Source of the DNA: Helichrysum umbraculigerum
Lineage: Eukaryota > Streptophyta > Magnoliopsida > Asterales > Asteraceae
Direction of reading: 5' to 3'
NCBI GenBank assembly: GCA_949592205.1
Contig: CATIUR010000001.1
Coordinates: 264,518,250-264,582,249 of the forward strand
DNA: 64,000 nucleotides
The notes under the pieces are model-generated. The model was given only the letters and a program-made list of their open reading frames with translations. It had not been told where the DNA came from and made no database searches. The translations under genes and the position numbers were made by a program. Shown here in pieces: positions 1 to 10,926 of this stretch (position 1 is its first letter; each line of letters opens with the position of its first letter).

Positions 1-225
1 TTGTCTTGGAAGAGGTCTGTCTGTCTATGTGAGGAAACCTGCACAGATATAGGTATAGTAGCTGAAACAGCGGTGTGTCTGCGGGTCCTGGGACTTTGAA
101 TTGTGACAGTCCGTGCAGATACTCTGGATGCCCTGCTGCCTCTTGACGTGTGTGCTCTAAATGACCCAACAACTGATGGGATAGTCTGTCTGGTGACTGG
201 GATATGCACTGGAGGTGGCTGAGGT
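1..225. other. Unassigned edge sequence beyond the env-like ORF
   Basis: This stretch lies just past the stop of the minus-strand env-like ORF, so it should be that element's non-coding DNA running toward a 3' LTR outside the window. I see no coding frame, polypurine tract or terminal repeat in it. Confidence 0.3.
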
Positions 226-1605
226 CTAGAAAATGATGATCCTAGGTGGTATAACATGCCCACGGCCTGGCGGTGGTCGAGGTGCTGGAGTAGGGACTAC
301 AGGTGGATATATGTGTGGTGGTGCTCGGCCCATCCCACATGGTAAGTGTGGTAGTGGAGTCATGGGCATCCCAGCTGCCTGCTGTCTCATGGCTGTATAG
401 ATCCTAATCTGCATCTGCATAGACCAATACCAATAATCTGGGCCTGGAGGTGCCCCGTAGTGGTAGATGTATGTAGGCCCTTGCGGTCTTGGGGCAGGAG
501 TAGAAGATCTTGCCCTAGTACGTGGTGGCTCCACTCGTGGTGGTGGTGGGATGTCATCATCTTCATCATCATCCTCGTTATCACTGTCATCGTCATCTAT
601 ATCTGAATCACTAGTTCCTTGCTGGCGTTTCCTCTTCTTTGTTTCTTTTGGCAGAATCAGGTCTGGTATCAACGTGTCAACACTGCCAAGATCTGCTGCC
701 CGTGCTTTGATGTAAACAGCACCATCTCTCGTGACACGGAGTATTTCCATACTCCTAAGAAACTGGTAGTCGAGTGGCTTAGAGCTCCACCCTGATTTAA
801 ATCTCTCAACATCGGATGTCCGAAGTAATCCCATCTTTCGGATCAATCTAGTAATTACTGCGCCCAAATATGATCTTTTCTTTCCAAAATCTTTTTCTTG
901 TAGAAGTCTCTGAGCAACTAGATAAGCAACCTGTATGTTTCTCTTTTCGAGAATGCTTGCCATGAGTGCGACATCAAATCCAGAAACTCGTCCGCTGGTA
1001 GTATGTTTCCCATCAAATGAACAAGCTATGAGCTTGTGGAGAATCTGAAGGACTGGATCCTTGAGTCGGGTTGCCTAAATACCCGAGAAGTATGGTGTAG
1101 GCGACCATTGACTCCATGCCTCAGCGCAAGTGGTGGTGACAAAAGCAGAGGTGGCTCCGGTGGTGAACAGAGGCGATTGTATCTCCTCTGATGTGTATAA
1201 GTCTAGATGGAGCGAGAGCTGGGTGAGTGATAAAGTATGCGGGTTGCCCAGGTACTGAAACGAGATTGAACAATCTTCAATTTTCTCTCTCTGCTGAAAT
1301 CTGAAGGTGGTCATAAACTCCGTAACCATCTCCACATATATTGGCTCATCGATGCTAAATAATCTCTTGAAGGATTCAAACTGCTGCCCATTCACTGTGT
1401 AGCTAAGTATGCTTTCGAGTTTTTCCTTAAATCCTAATGCTTGCATAACATTCCAGTCAATGTGCCTGAGACGCCCGAACTTCTTGTCTCTCCATATACG
1501 TGTCATTTTGTCATAGGCTTGCGTGGCACTCATATAGGCTAAAGATCCTGAAAGGGGTAGTGCTGGGTTTAATTTCTTCTTTCGTGTCATTGTACCTGAG
1601 AACAT
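226..1605 (-). pseudogene. Athila-type ORF1 (env-like) protein, broken by one amber codon
   Basis: One minus-strand frame runs from the ATG at 1605 to 226. A single TAG at 1077-1075 separates a 176-codon upstream part from about 280 downstream codons; the 111 bases between this stop and the next ATG (963) are open in the same frame. The upstream part has the pattern of the plant Athila ORF-1 family: a basic start (MTRKKK), then FGRLRHIDWNVMQALGF and PIYVEMVTEFMTTF. The downstream part has the HKLIACSF-type block, then an acidic Asp/Glu tract near 540-615 and a proline-rich tail. In Athila elements this ORF lies after pol, and its function is unproven. Here no gag-pol lies upstream; the next gene is an unknown ORF at 3313-4584. 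The family call is from motif memory, not a search. The protein may start further upstream in another frame. Confidence 0.65.
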
Positions 1606-3312
1606 TTAAAGTAATGGATTCTTTGAGAAAGAGAAATTCAAAGCACGCTCCGAAGAATTTCGAAGTGAGGGCTTTAATTTCTAAACAATCTAAAGACTTC
1701 ATTGAACATATAATGCTCCCATGCAACAAACAGTCAATCATTTGTCAAGGTAATATCGTCACTTAGAAAAGTATAGTCATGGAATGGCAATCGTCTTATT
1801 GTGAAGTATTTGTCACTTACAAAGTTTGGTGCAAACCAAGTTTGAAATGACGAGAATTCACGAATAATGATAACATCATTATTGGTAAGGTTTGACTTTG
1901 GAAGTACAAGTTGAAGTAAGGTTTTTGAATAAAATATTTTGTCTTAAAAAATAAATTCAATACTTCAAGTTGACTTTTAGGTCAAAGCTTTCTTCAAATG
2001 ATATTTTCAAATGTCCGCATGCCATAATTTTAACCTATTCATGCATGCATATTCTAAGTCATTTTAAGCATTTCCTATTTGATAAGCAAAATAAGTTATG
2101 CATAAAAGAAGTTATCATGCCCATGTATTTGGTGTGGTCCAAGACTTTTTATTCAAAAGTGATGATTGTCTAGTTATTGCTTAATTTGACTAGTCAAAAC
2201 AAGTACAACATGATCATGCAATTTTCAACTTATCATATTTTTCATGCAAGTCTTGTCAACTTCTTGTTGACTTTCAAAAGTCAAAATTGCTAAAGCTAAC
2301 TTGTACACATAGAGCAACTAACATAGAGGGATTATGCAAAACACCATAATTACCAAGATACTTAGCATACTAACACTTAATCAAGCAAAGTTCTAGACTA
2401 AATCAATTGATCAAAGTTATTTCTATTGAAAAAGTCACACATATGGGAATTCGCATGGGTAAGTGGTAGGATCATGTAGTACCTAAGCATTTAATCAAGA
2501 AAAACTTTATTTCCTAGTTACTAGCTTAGCTAACTACAAGAAATAAGTTCTTTCAAATTTAAAGTGAGGTTTGTGACCATACCTTGCTTTTTAGTGAATG
2601 AAATGCGAAAACGAAAGTTCAACCGAGAAGTATATGCAACAAGGAACTCGAAAGGACAAGAGATTATGTAATTTGATGGAGTTTTGATGGAGATATCATG
2701 GGGTTCATGGGTTGGCCGATTTTTAGAGAGGAAAGGGGAGGAAGATGAAGTTTGTTGGATAATTTGAATTATGGGAAGTTAAGGAGGTTCATAGAGGTCC
2801 TTTAGGGTACATGTACTCACCCTAAGTACTATGGTACTCATATGGTCCCTAAGGTGAATTGAATGTTAAGTATTAATGTCTCAAATTAATTTCCAATGTC
2901 CACTAATAATGGTGATGAATCTTAAATGTATTACTTGTAACTAGTTACTTGTTAGTTTCTTGTTACGTTGTAAATATTTTAAGAAACGCACAAATTTTTG
3001 CGGAACAATCAAAATCAACTTTAAACATAAAACTCGCGCTATTTTTGGTGTTTAAAAATCTTTGTCTGACGCGGGTCTATAGAATGTACTACTATTTTGG
3101 CATAATGCTACAAAGGTGTACGTTCTTTTAGAGGTGCGTGCGTTTTCAGACAATAATTTAAAAACGTTTTTTGTTAAGGGAAACATTCAAAAATTTATTA
3201 TATATATATATGTATTAAAAATACGCTCATTTAAAGTCGCGAGCCTTGACCGTTTTCGGAAGGAATTGTTTTAAGATTCGATCCGATCCCTCCATAGGTA
3301 AAGGGTCGAGAT
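1606..3312. other. Non-coding internal region of the minus-strand Athila-like element
   Basis: About 1.7 kb of AT-rich DNA between the two ORFs of the element. Only short chance frames occur. There is a short (TA)n run near 3198-3211. I recognise no gag, protease, reverse transcriptase or integrase motif, so the element's enzymes are missing from where they would be expected. Confidence 0.4.
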
Positions 3313-4584
3313 TTACTCCCTTAACTGAACATTTTTCAGTACAAAACATTTCGATAGCTCCCAGATGACATTGTAAACTAGAAAATGACGATCCTCTAAA
3401 CTTCCTAGGATCTCTCGTTCCTCATACCCTAAATTGACAAGATCATCAATCAACTTATTATACGCCTTCCTTATCTTCTTGGGATTTGATAGACCGTCGC
3501 GTTCTCCTTTGTTTTTGTAGTTCAGATTGTGAGTGAGTTTATTCACAGCTTCCATAAACGCAGTCTCTTCCGGCAAATCAGGTTCTCCGGTTGTAAGTTT
3601 AACTAGCTTACAGAGTTCACTAATTTCGGCTTTTTGTGTGGAAGTGAAGGGGTATTTGGTGAAGGTGAAGATTCGAACAAGCTTGACGTGAAGGTCTTTT
3701 CTTTTTTCAAAGAAGCTTGTGTCGGTTCTTTCCTTTATGGAATTAGGAAAAACTTCTCGCAATTTTGAGATTAGGTAAGAAGCGGGGTCAACAAAGAACG
3801 GAATTTTACCAAGAAATGTAATAGGAATCATCAGGTTTTGTTCTGTCCAGAACTCAAGTTTGTTGATCATTGTGGCGACATTGTGATTGATTAATATCAT
3901 AGATATTGGAAGGTAGTCCATGTCGGCAAATGATTTGAGGAGTAGATCTAAATCTGCTACAAACTTCAGTTCTTGGTCCTTGAAATTTGTGGAGTGGCCT
4001 TCGCATTCTTGATTTGACAGACGAAGAAGAAGGTTTACTTGTTTTTCTAATCCAGCAATCGTTTCTCGTTGGTTGAAGGAAAACGGGAGATTGGCATAGG
4101 TCAATTGTATGACGAATGATTTATAGACGTCCGCCCTTCGGGAAGGATCGAAAGAAGCACCAAGGTGGCGTTCTTTAAAACAAGGTTGTTCTATTTCGAC
4201 GGATGGAACCTTATCCACCACTCGGTATATGGTATATTCAGGTTCGTATGAAGGGAATGGAAAGATACCGTCATTGTGAGAATCGGATATGGTTTGGGCA
4301 TATACCGATGTCTCAGGAATGAGGGTAATTAGGTCACATGTTTTCGGAGGCTTTACTTCATGATTTTCTTCGGGAAGATAATCGAAGTGGACAGATTTTG
4401 ACACTTTAGGCATTTGCAAAGTTGGAGAGTGATCTTCTGGAGATGATGCCAGGTCAGGTAGCTGATCCGTGACATCAAAGTCCAGGAAATGGTTTGGAAT
4501 GGAATGTGGGATCCTAAATTCTTCTAGGGAAGTATATAATTCATCCTTTGAAGTACTAATAGAAGTGGGTTTTTTAGATGTCAT
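3313..4584 (-). CDS. Unrecognised 423-aa protein carried by an Athila-like element
   Basis: An uninterrupted 423-codon ORF starts 153 bases after the tRNA-Asp primer site of the same strand, the position where gag normally begins. The N-terminal third is rich in Ser, Pro, Asp and Glu and looks disordered. From about residue 150 it becomes a mixed helical, Leu/Lys-rich protein (for example ETIAGLEKQVNLLLRLSNQE and SYLISKLREVFPNS). The C-terminal segment contains KLIDDLVNLGYEEREIL, which loosely resembles a UBA-type helix turn. I see no zinc knuckle, no retrotransposon gag signature, no protease DSG/DLG and no polymerase or integrase motif. Such an ORF in an otherwise decayed region suggests recent activity or selection. 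It could be a highly diverged gag, a captured host gene or an element-specific accessory protein. I do not assign a function. Confidence 0.6.
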   Translation of the reverse strand: MTSKKPTSISTSKDELYTSLEEFRIPHSIPNHFLDFDVTDQLPDLASSPEDHSPTLQMPKVSKSVHFDYLPEENHEVKPPKTCDLITLIPETSVYAQTISDSHNDGIFPFPSYEPEYTIYRVVDKVPSVEIEQPCFKERHLGASFDPSRRADVYKSFVIQLTYANLPFSFNQRETIAGLEKQVNLLLRLSNQECEGHSTNFKDQELKFVADLDLLLKSFADMDYLPISMILINHNVATMINKLEFWTEQNLMIPITFLGKIPFFVDPASYLISKLREVFPNSIKERTDTSFFEKRKDLHVKLVRIFTFTKYPFTSTQKAEISELCKLVKLTTGEPDLPEETAFMEAVNKLTHNLNYKNKGERDGLSNPKKIRKAYNKLIDDLVNLGYEEREILGSLEDRHFLVYNVIWELSKCFVLKNVQLRE

Positions 4585-4737
4585 GTTTAAACTAATATTA
4601 TCCTAATTAACACTAAATTAACAGCGAATCAAAGTAAAACTGCTTAAAGTAACTTTCGAGAGATTTCTAAGAAGGAATCAATCGGAAGGATCTCCTAAAT
4701 ACTACTACTTAAGGTGGCTTGAATCTACGTTTGTGAT

Positions 4738-4755
4738 TCCCCGGCGGCGGCGCCA
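4738..4755 (-). other. Primer binding site complementary to tRNA-Asp
   Basis: Read on the minus strand the 18 bases are TGGCGCCGCCGCCGGGGA, the Athila-type primer site that pairs with the 3' end of plant tRNA-Asp. It follows the LTR end by the six-base spacer AGTTTT, exactly as in the plus-strand Athila at 14169-14192. This fixes the orientation of the element and places the unknown ORF just inside it. Confidence 0.85.
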
Positions 4756-4761
4756 AAAACT

Positions 4762-5933
4762 TGTTGTGCTCACACCGTGTCGTTGCTTTTCAAATGATGA
4801 TGCGAGCGCAGCAGGGGTTTTAAATTTATATTTTGCGGGGCTTAAATTATACGTACTACCTACTCTGGTTAGTAAGCGGTAAGTACGACCTAAGATCGTT
4901 CTATGAATCCAAATGTGTGGGCGATTAAAGTTGGCACTTTCAGCAGGGAAGCATTTAGGATGGAACAAAGTAGGTAGGTTTTTGGGGTTTAAAGACAGGT
5001 AATTAAAATGCAGGAAAGTAAATTGCAAGAAAATAAAGTAAAGGAAAAGCAGATAAAGATAAAGATGTGATTATGAGATTTCGATAATTAATATTTTAGG
5101 ATGACAGAACAAATAGGGTTGATACATAATGTGGTAAATAAACTACAAGGGGTAAACTCTAGAACCCTACCAACTCAGTTTCCCATTGGCGTGTCACTTG
5201 GAACTAGGTTATCATGATTCTGATCGGAGCAATACGCAAACTTCCAATACTCATCTAGTTGAAAGATGAACAACCTATTTTGGTTTTATACCGAGGTGCA
5301 TGAATCAGTAGCGTATCGTCTCATAGGTCAGACCGTTCTTATCTCCTAAGGTAGTTTACTACTCTATTAGCACGAAGATTAATAGCTTTGTATGTTTGGA
5401 CCGCCGATTATGTAAGACTTAGTGTTTCATGAACTCTAGGTAACTAGGACTTTGTTCTATTCCAAAGTCTCGTCTTTGTTTATTTAAGTTCTAATTACTT
5501 CGACTTATGACTTAAGTTCTCCTTTTCAAACAGTTATACATCTCCAGATTATCCGCAGTTTGATAAAACGTGTTTCATATGAGGACCATGCCTTTCAATA
5601 ATAGAAAGTGTACTTTACATGGGATTTCCACTGCTTCTTATATCCAACACGCGGTCAAGAGTAATTGACAGTGAAAATGACACTCTAACTAATTAAATGT
5701 AAAGCAGTGCAGAAATGTAAACCTAATATATACAACGAGTGGTTTCATTGTGTCTTACTTATTGCATGTCATGGGCACAGATAACTACTTACCATAATTA
5801 AGGTTGATCAGGTCCTAATTACTAGGTTGCAGTCACGTGGATAACTGGAAAGGGTGCTCCATAAATTAAACTTAAATTCATAAAGTCTTAACAGTACAAA
5901 GATTATTATCTCCTATTTTATCTGAACGTGTTT
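4762..5933 (-). repeat. 5' LTR of the minus-strand Athila-like element (truncated)
   Basis: The LTR end is set by TG at 4762 (CA on the minus strand) next to the primer site. The stretch 4808-4900 (a TTTTAAATTTATA block, then a GGGG block and TACTACCTAC) matches, in inverted form, 6900-7010, and resembles 24540-24610 of another Athila LTR. The start of this LTR is cut off by a chromovirus-type LTR fragment beginning at 5934. A frame within 4705-5028 is fortuitous and spans LTR and primer site. Confidence 0.6.
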
Positions 5934-6110
5934 TGTAACACCCGCCAAATTAGGACTAGTAATTAGTACCTGATTTTCTGTAATACATGTAATTAGTCCT
6001 TGGGTTAGGTTAATTAATGTATCTTTTTATATATATTGATGAAAATATACGAATACGCAATTTGGCTAAATCGCACACGTTTTAAATCGAATATGTGGTC
6101 TAGGAATCAA
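5934..6110 (+). repeat. Chromovirus LTR start fragment
   Basis: Begins TGTAACACCCGCC and goes on with AAATTAGGACTAGTAATTAG, which is the inverted form of the LTR edge at 63199. Similarity to that solo LTR continues for about 170 bases (a block like GCAATTTGGCTAAATCGCAC), then stops. The rest of that LTR is absent here. Confidence 0.6.
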
Positions 6111-6112
6111 AG

Positions 6113-6275
6113 CTGTGGAAATGCTTGTTGCACTGTACACCGTTAGTACACCTAAGATCTGGAACACTGTGGAAATGCTTAAATGCCCAGTACACCGTCA
6201 GTACATCTAGGGTTTGGAACACTGTGGAAATGCCTAATTGCCCTGTACACCGTGATTATTCCTAGGGATGAACGC
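6113..6275 (+). repeat. Three tandem units of about 54 bp
   Basis: Units start at 6113, 6167 and 6222, each with CTGTGGAAATGC. Each then carries a GTACACCGT core, and the first two a following GTACA, so a short GTAC dyad recurs in them. The array lies between the chromovirus LTR fragment and the inverted Athila-like LTR. Confidence 0.7.
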
Positions 6276-7070
6276 CTGACTGTAAAGGAGGGTCTATATT
6301 TATGATGGTTAAGTATGTGCTTCAATAGAAACAATACAGGGTAGTGTCAATCATATACCTAGACATGCAAAACCCTAATCACACCAATAGTTTAACATAC
6401 ACAGGATACAATCAGTATTTGCTATAATAAAAGTAAATAGACGATTAGGTGTTAAGAAAGGTCAGTAAATACAATTGCGGTCTGTTGCCTTATGCCTGAT
6501 CCCTAGAACATTTAGGGTGACTTTGTCTTAATTAACCAAAGGCTCAGGAAGGTTTGAAAACAGCCTGATCTGATCAGAATCATGATAACCTAGGATTCCA
6601 GTGACATATGTTTCTAGGGTTTCACCTGAACGTAGGGTCCTAGTGTTTACACCGAAAGTATGTCTACTCTTTATTTGGTAAATCTCCAATCAATTTTATA
6701 ATGAACATCATCCCGAAACCCTAATATCCAAGTTTCAGCAATCACATCTCTACCTGTCTGCTTAAACCCTAATTTCATTTCTCGTTATTTACTTTTCTGC
6801 ACTTAGGATAATTATAAAACCAAATCAATCTAAAATCTATCTACCTACCCCCATCCTAATTGCGACCATAATCTTTGGTGATCCGCTTTATTTCAATTCG
6901 CTCCGATTTAAGAACGACCTCGAGTTATACTTACTGCTTGCTCCCAAGGTAGGTAGTACTTATAGTTTGAGCCCCAGCTCATATAAATTTAAAACTCACT
7001 GTCCGCCGCTTCTGTTGCTGTTGGAACAACGACCGGAGTCAAATCCGACCGACCGATAGGGGTGACGACA
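6276..7070 (+). repeat. LTR-like segment in inverted orientation to 4762-5933
   Basis: The blocks GATCAGAATCATGATAACCT (6580s) and the TACTACCTAC-type region (6900-7010) are inverted matches to 5200-5225 and 4808-4900. This is therefore a related but diverged Athila LTR end in the opposite orientation. It ends in GACGACA at 7070, right where CACTA transposase coding sequence begins mid-exon, so 7070 is probably an insertion boundary. Its start is unclear. Confidence 0.5.
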
Positions 7071-9303
7071 CTGCCCAACCAGTGGATACAAAGGTTGTGT
7101 AGTATGTGGGAAACAAACAGATTGTGTTAGACTTCCTGCGTCATCCAAGCAGAGTTATGTTGGTCACAGAAGATATCTACCATATACACATGCGTTCAGA
7201 AAGCAACGGAAGGCGTTCAATGGACAACAAGAATTCCGCCCGTCTCAAATTCCAATGACTGGGGAAGAAATATACAACGAGGTCAAACATATTGAAAATA
7301 AGTGGGGAATGGTTAACCGACCAAACAATAAGGCATCAGGAAACCAGAAAGATGCGAGAGGCATAGGTGGGAAGATACAAAAGCACAAAAGGAAAAGAGG
7401 AACTCAAGATGGCAGTTCAAGACATATAGATCAAGGTGATGCGTACTGGAAGAAATTCAACATTTGGTATCGAAAGCTTAAGTATTGGAGGCATAATGAA
7501 GTTAACCATTGTATTGATTTCATGCATATAGAAAAGAATGTTGGTGAGAGTCTAGTCGGAACTTTGCTAAATGTTCCAGGAAAGACGAAAGATGGAGAGA
7601 ATGCTCGATTGGATCTGAAAGAGTTGGGGATAGATAAACCAGAGTTGTTTGCTAGGAAAGAAGGAGACAAAACAACACTACCTCCAGCAGGTTACACATT
7701 AACGAATGGCGAGAAAGACATCTTTTGTGAAACATTATACAACATCAGAGTACCTCAAGGCTTTTGTTCAAATTTCTCATCTTTAGTCAGCCTAAAAGAC
7801 AGGAAGCTCATCGGCCTTAAATCACATGACTATCACATGCTAATGCAAGAGTTTTTGCCCATTGCAATACGGTCAATCATGGACGAACCCACACGATATG
7901 CTATCATCAGGTTTTGTTTTTTTTTTAAATCGATATGTAGCAAGGAAATAGTATTGGATGAACTAGATAAGATGCAAGAAGAACTTTGTGTCACACTCTG
8001 CCTGCTCGAAAAGTTCTTTCCTCCGTCATTTTTTGATATTATGGTCCATTTGACTGTGCACCTAACTAGGGAGGTAAGATTATGTGGTCCGGTATGCTTT
8101 CGTTGGATGTATCCCTTCGAACGCTGTATGAAGGTTATTAAAGGACATGTTCGAAACAGAAATAAACCAGAAGGATGCATTGCTGAGGAGACTATTGCAG
8201 AAGAAACAATAGAGTTTTTCGCAGAATATAAAAAATCCATGAAAACTATTGGTATCCCACATGATGAAGATGAAACTGATGAAAACAATGAGGACGGAAA
8301 GCCACTGTCGGCAGGCAAATCAAGTGGTGTTTCTGCAGAACTCCTTCAGAAAGAGCATTTGTATGTAATACAAAACACAGATGAAATTCTACCCTATATC
8401 GAGTAAGTATTACTAACACATGTCTGTTTAGTTACTTAAATTGTTGCAACAAACATAATAAGCAGACACCTTGTTTCAGGCGACACAAGCAGGTTTTAGA
8501 TACACAAAACCCGGGTATGCGAAAAGCGTTGCTGCAGAATGAGCACATTATATCTTTTGGTACCTGGTTACGCGAAGAGGTAATTAATTATTTTTTGTAA
8601 CTGCTTGTTTGTTGAACCTTCAATTTGAAGCTCATTTTTATATACTTGTAATGATATTCAGGTTGCCAGAGAATTAGCTATCTCCAAAGAAACTGTATCA
8701 GAAACCGTAAGGTGGATTTCACATGGACCACGCGCCACCATAGTGAAATACAATGCATACAACATCAATGGGTATACATTTCGTACTGAATGTACTGAAG
8801 GCAACGTTAACCAAAACAGTGGGGTTAGTGTTGTGACAGAAGATATACACATATCCAAAGGAGTAGCAACCACAAGACGCAAATTGTATTATGGGGTTTT
8901 GCAAGAGGTATGGGTACTAGATTACCGTTTCAGGCAACTCCCTATTTTCAAATGTGATTGGGTTAACCATCGGAATGGTGCGGTCAAACGCGATACTAAG
9001 CTTGGTTATACATTGGTTGACCTGAATAATTTAGGCCACAAGGTTGATCCGTTCATATTAGCCTCACTAGCACGACAAGTGTTTTATGTGAAAGACCAGG
9101 CAAGTAGAAATTATATTGTCTTGAACACACCTCCCAAGAATTACAGAGATACATATGATGAAATCGATGAGGAATTTAGTACCGTCATTCACCCGCACAA
9201 TGATAACATTTTGCCACGGGTGGATCCACGTGACTTGGGTAATGAATCACGAGATGATTACTATCGAACCGACAGTAAAGGTATTGTTATAAAATCCAAG
9301 TGA
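7071..9303 (+). CDS. CACTA Tnp2 transposase, C-terminal part (three exons)
   Basis: Exons 7071-8401, 8480-8579 and 8662-9303 join with GT-AG introns and keep phase. The first exon opens inside the gene, in a Cys-rich block (KGCVVCGKQT), followed by the SYVGHRRYLP and FNGQQEF motifs of Tnp2. Near 7795-8260 is the domain usually called DUF4218 (LKSHDYHMLMQEFLPIAIR, then a FPPSFFDIMVHL block and an R-x-M-Y-P-F-E block). Exons 2-3 hold the next conserved domain, DUF4216 (YNAYNINGYTF, then VWVLDYR and LPIFKCDWV). Stop at 9301. The N-terminal region with most catalytic residues is missing, so this copy cannot transpose itself. No frameshift or stop is seen within the retained exons. Confidence 0.85.
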
Positions 9304-9460
9304 CCGCACCATGTCATGCCGGAACACTAGCTATATAATTGTAATACATTAGCCTTGTAAATTACTTTTTAATTATTTTATGGAATGTTTATTTGTATCT
9401 TAATTTCTATGACTTAAACAATGATTATTTGTATTTGTATCTTAATTTCTATGACTTAAA
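9304..9460 (+). other. 3' UTR region of the CACTA transposase gene
   Basis: AT-rich DNA after the transposase stop. It contains a short direct duplication (a TTGTATCTTAATTTCTATGA block at about 9393 and 9439) just before the 317-bp array. Confidence 0.5.
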
Positions 9461-10480
9461 CGTGACCATAAACATCATTTGGTTACACATTTGTGAAATG
9501 GTGTGGCTATTGTAAAGCAATTTGTGTGACCATATGTACCTGATTTTGGCTACACTGAAACCATGTGTGACAAACTCGACTACATGATTTAGTCACATAA
9601 ACAGTTACTTCAAGTGACCATATAGTGGCATATGATTTAGACACACAAAATAACATTGTATGAGACCAATATAAAACTTAGTGATAATTGATGTCAATTT
9701 TGGCTCTAAAAAATAGCCACATAAATATTTCACAAGTGACTGTTGTGAATATATTCGTCACATAAAATCAACTTAAACGTGACCATAAACATCATTTGGT
9801 TACAAATTTGTGAAATGGTGTGGCTATTGTAAAGCCATATGTGTGACCATATGTATCTGGTTTTGGCTACACTGAAACCAGGTGTGACAAACTCGACTTT
9901 ATGATTTAGTCACATAAACAGTTACTTCAAGTGACCATATAGTGGCATATGATTTAGACACACAAAATAACATTGTATGTGACCAATATAAAACTTAGTG
10001 ATAATTGATGTCAATTTTGGCTCTAAAAAATAGCCACATAAATATTTCACAAGTGACTGTTGTGAATATATTCGTCACATAAAATCAACTTAAACGTGAC
10101 CATAAACATCATTTGGTTACAAATTTGTGAAATGGTGTGGCTATTGTAAAGCCATATGTGTGACCATATGTATCTGGTTTTGGCTACACTGAAACCATGT
10201 GTGACAAACTCGACTTCATGATTTAGTCACATAAACAGTTACTTCAAGTGACCATATAGTGGCATATGATTTAGACACACAAAATAACATTGTATGTGAC
10301 CAATATAAAACTTAGTGATAATTGATGTCAATTTTGGCTCTAAAAAATAGCCACATGAATATTTCACAAGTGACTGTTGTGAATATATTCGTCACATAAA
10401 ATCAACTTAAACGTGACCATAAACATCATTTGGTTACACTTTTGTGAAATGGTGTGGCTATTGTAAAGCAATCTGTGTGA
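9461..10480 (+). repeat. 317-bp tandem repeats, three full units plus a partial
   Basis: Units begin with CGTGACCATAAACATCATTT at 9461, 9778, 10095 and 10412, so the spacing is exactly 317 bp three times. Copies differ by only a few bases. Each unit is rich in GTGACCA and TGGTCACA-type motifs. Such motif clusters next to CACTA ends are the usual binding region for the element's own regulatory or transposase protein. Confidence 0.9.
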
Positions 10481-10926
10481 CCACTAGCTTTTCCACATTC
10501 TAACAAACACTGCACATATGGTCACATAAAAAGTTATGTGACCGTATGTTCCTGATTTTGGTTACACTTGTATTATGTGTGACAAACTCGACTACATGAT
10601 TTAGTCACATTAACAATTTCTTCATGTGACCATACGGTGGCATTAGGTCACAGTGTTTAAGAGTGTGACAAAGATTCGTCACGTTTAATTTGTATAATGT
10701 GACTAATTCATCGAACTTACTCTTCATTTGTCACGCATTCCAAATTCATATGTGACTAAATAATCAGCAAAAAAATAGCAGATCCCTTTCGCCACATAAA
10801 TGTTCAAACGTGTGTGACTAAATAATAACGTGCTTTTTATTTTCGTACCTATAGTCACACAAATGTTCAAATGTGTGACTATCTGATTTCGAGCATGTGT
10901 GACCAAAGCCTCATTTTGTACTAGTG
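10481..10926 (+). repeat. CACTA subterminal motif region and 3' terminal repeat
   Basis: Many copies of TGTGAC(C/T) and GTCACA in both orientations, for example GTGTGACTAAATAAT twice and GTGTGACCAAAGCC next to the end. The terminal TACTAGTG lies at 10919-10926. This matches CACTA architecture, with subterminal repeats of 10-20 bp next to a short CACTA terminal inverted repeat. Confidence 0.75.

Larger units (their letters stand above)
7071..10926 (+). mobile_element. CACTA (En/Spm) transposon, 5'-truncated
   Basis: Contains the 3' part of a Tnp2-type transposase gene, a tandem-repeat region and a terminal sequence ending TTTTGTACTAGTG at 10926. The complement of that end starts CACTAGTACAAAA, typical of plant CACTA elements. 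The 5' half, including the N-terminal transposase domain and the other terminal repeat, is missing because LTR sequence ends mid-exon at 7070. The 3' end abuts a chromovirus LTR, with GTA (10927-10929) as the probable 3-bp target site; its partner copy lies outside the window. Confidence 0.85.

Noticed and set aside
467..715. Plus-strand Ser-rich frame
   Set aside because: Shadow of the Asp-rich tract of the minus-strand env-like ORF.
4705..5028. 107-codon minus-strand frame
   Set aside because: It spans the LTR end and tRNA primer site, so it cannot be a conserved gene of the element.
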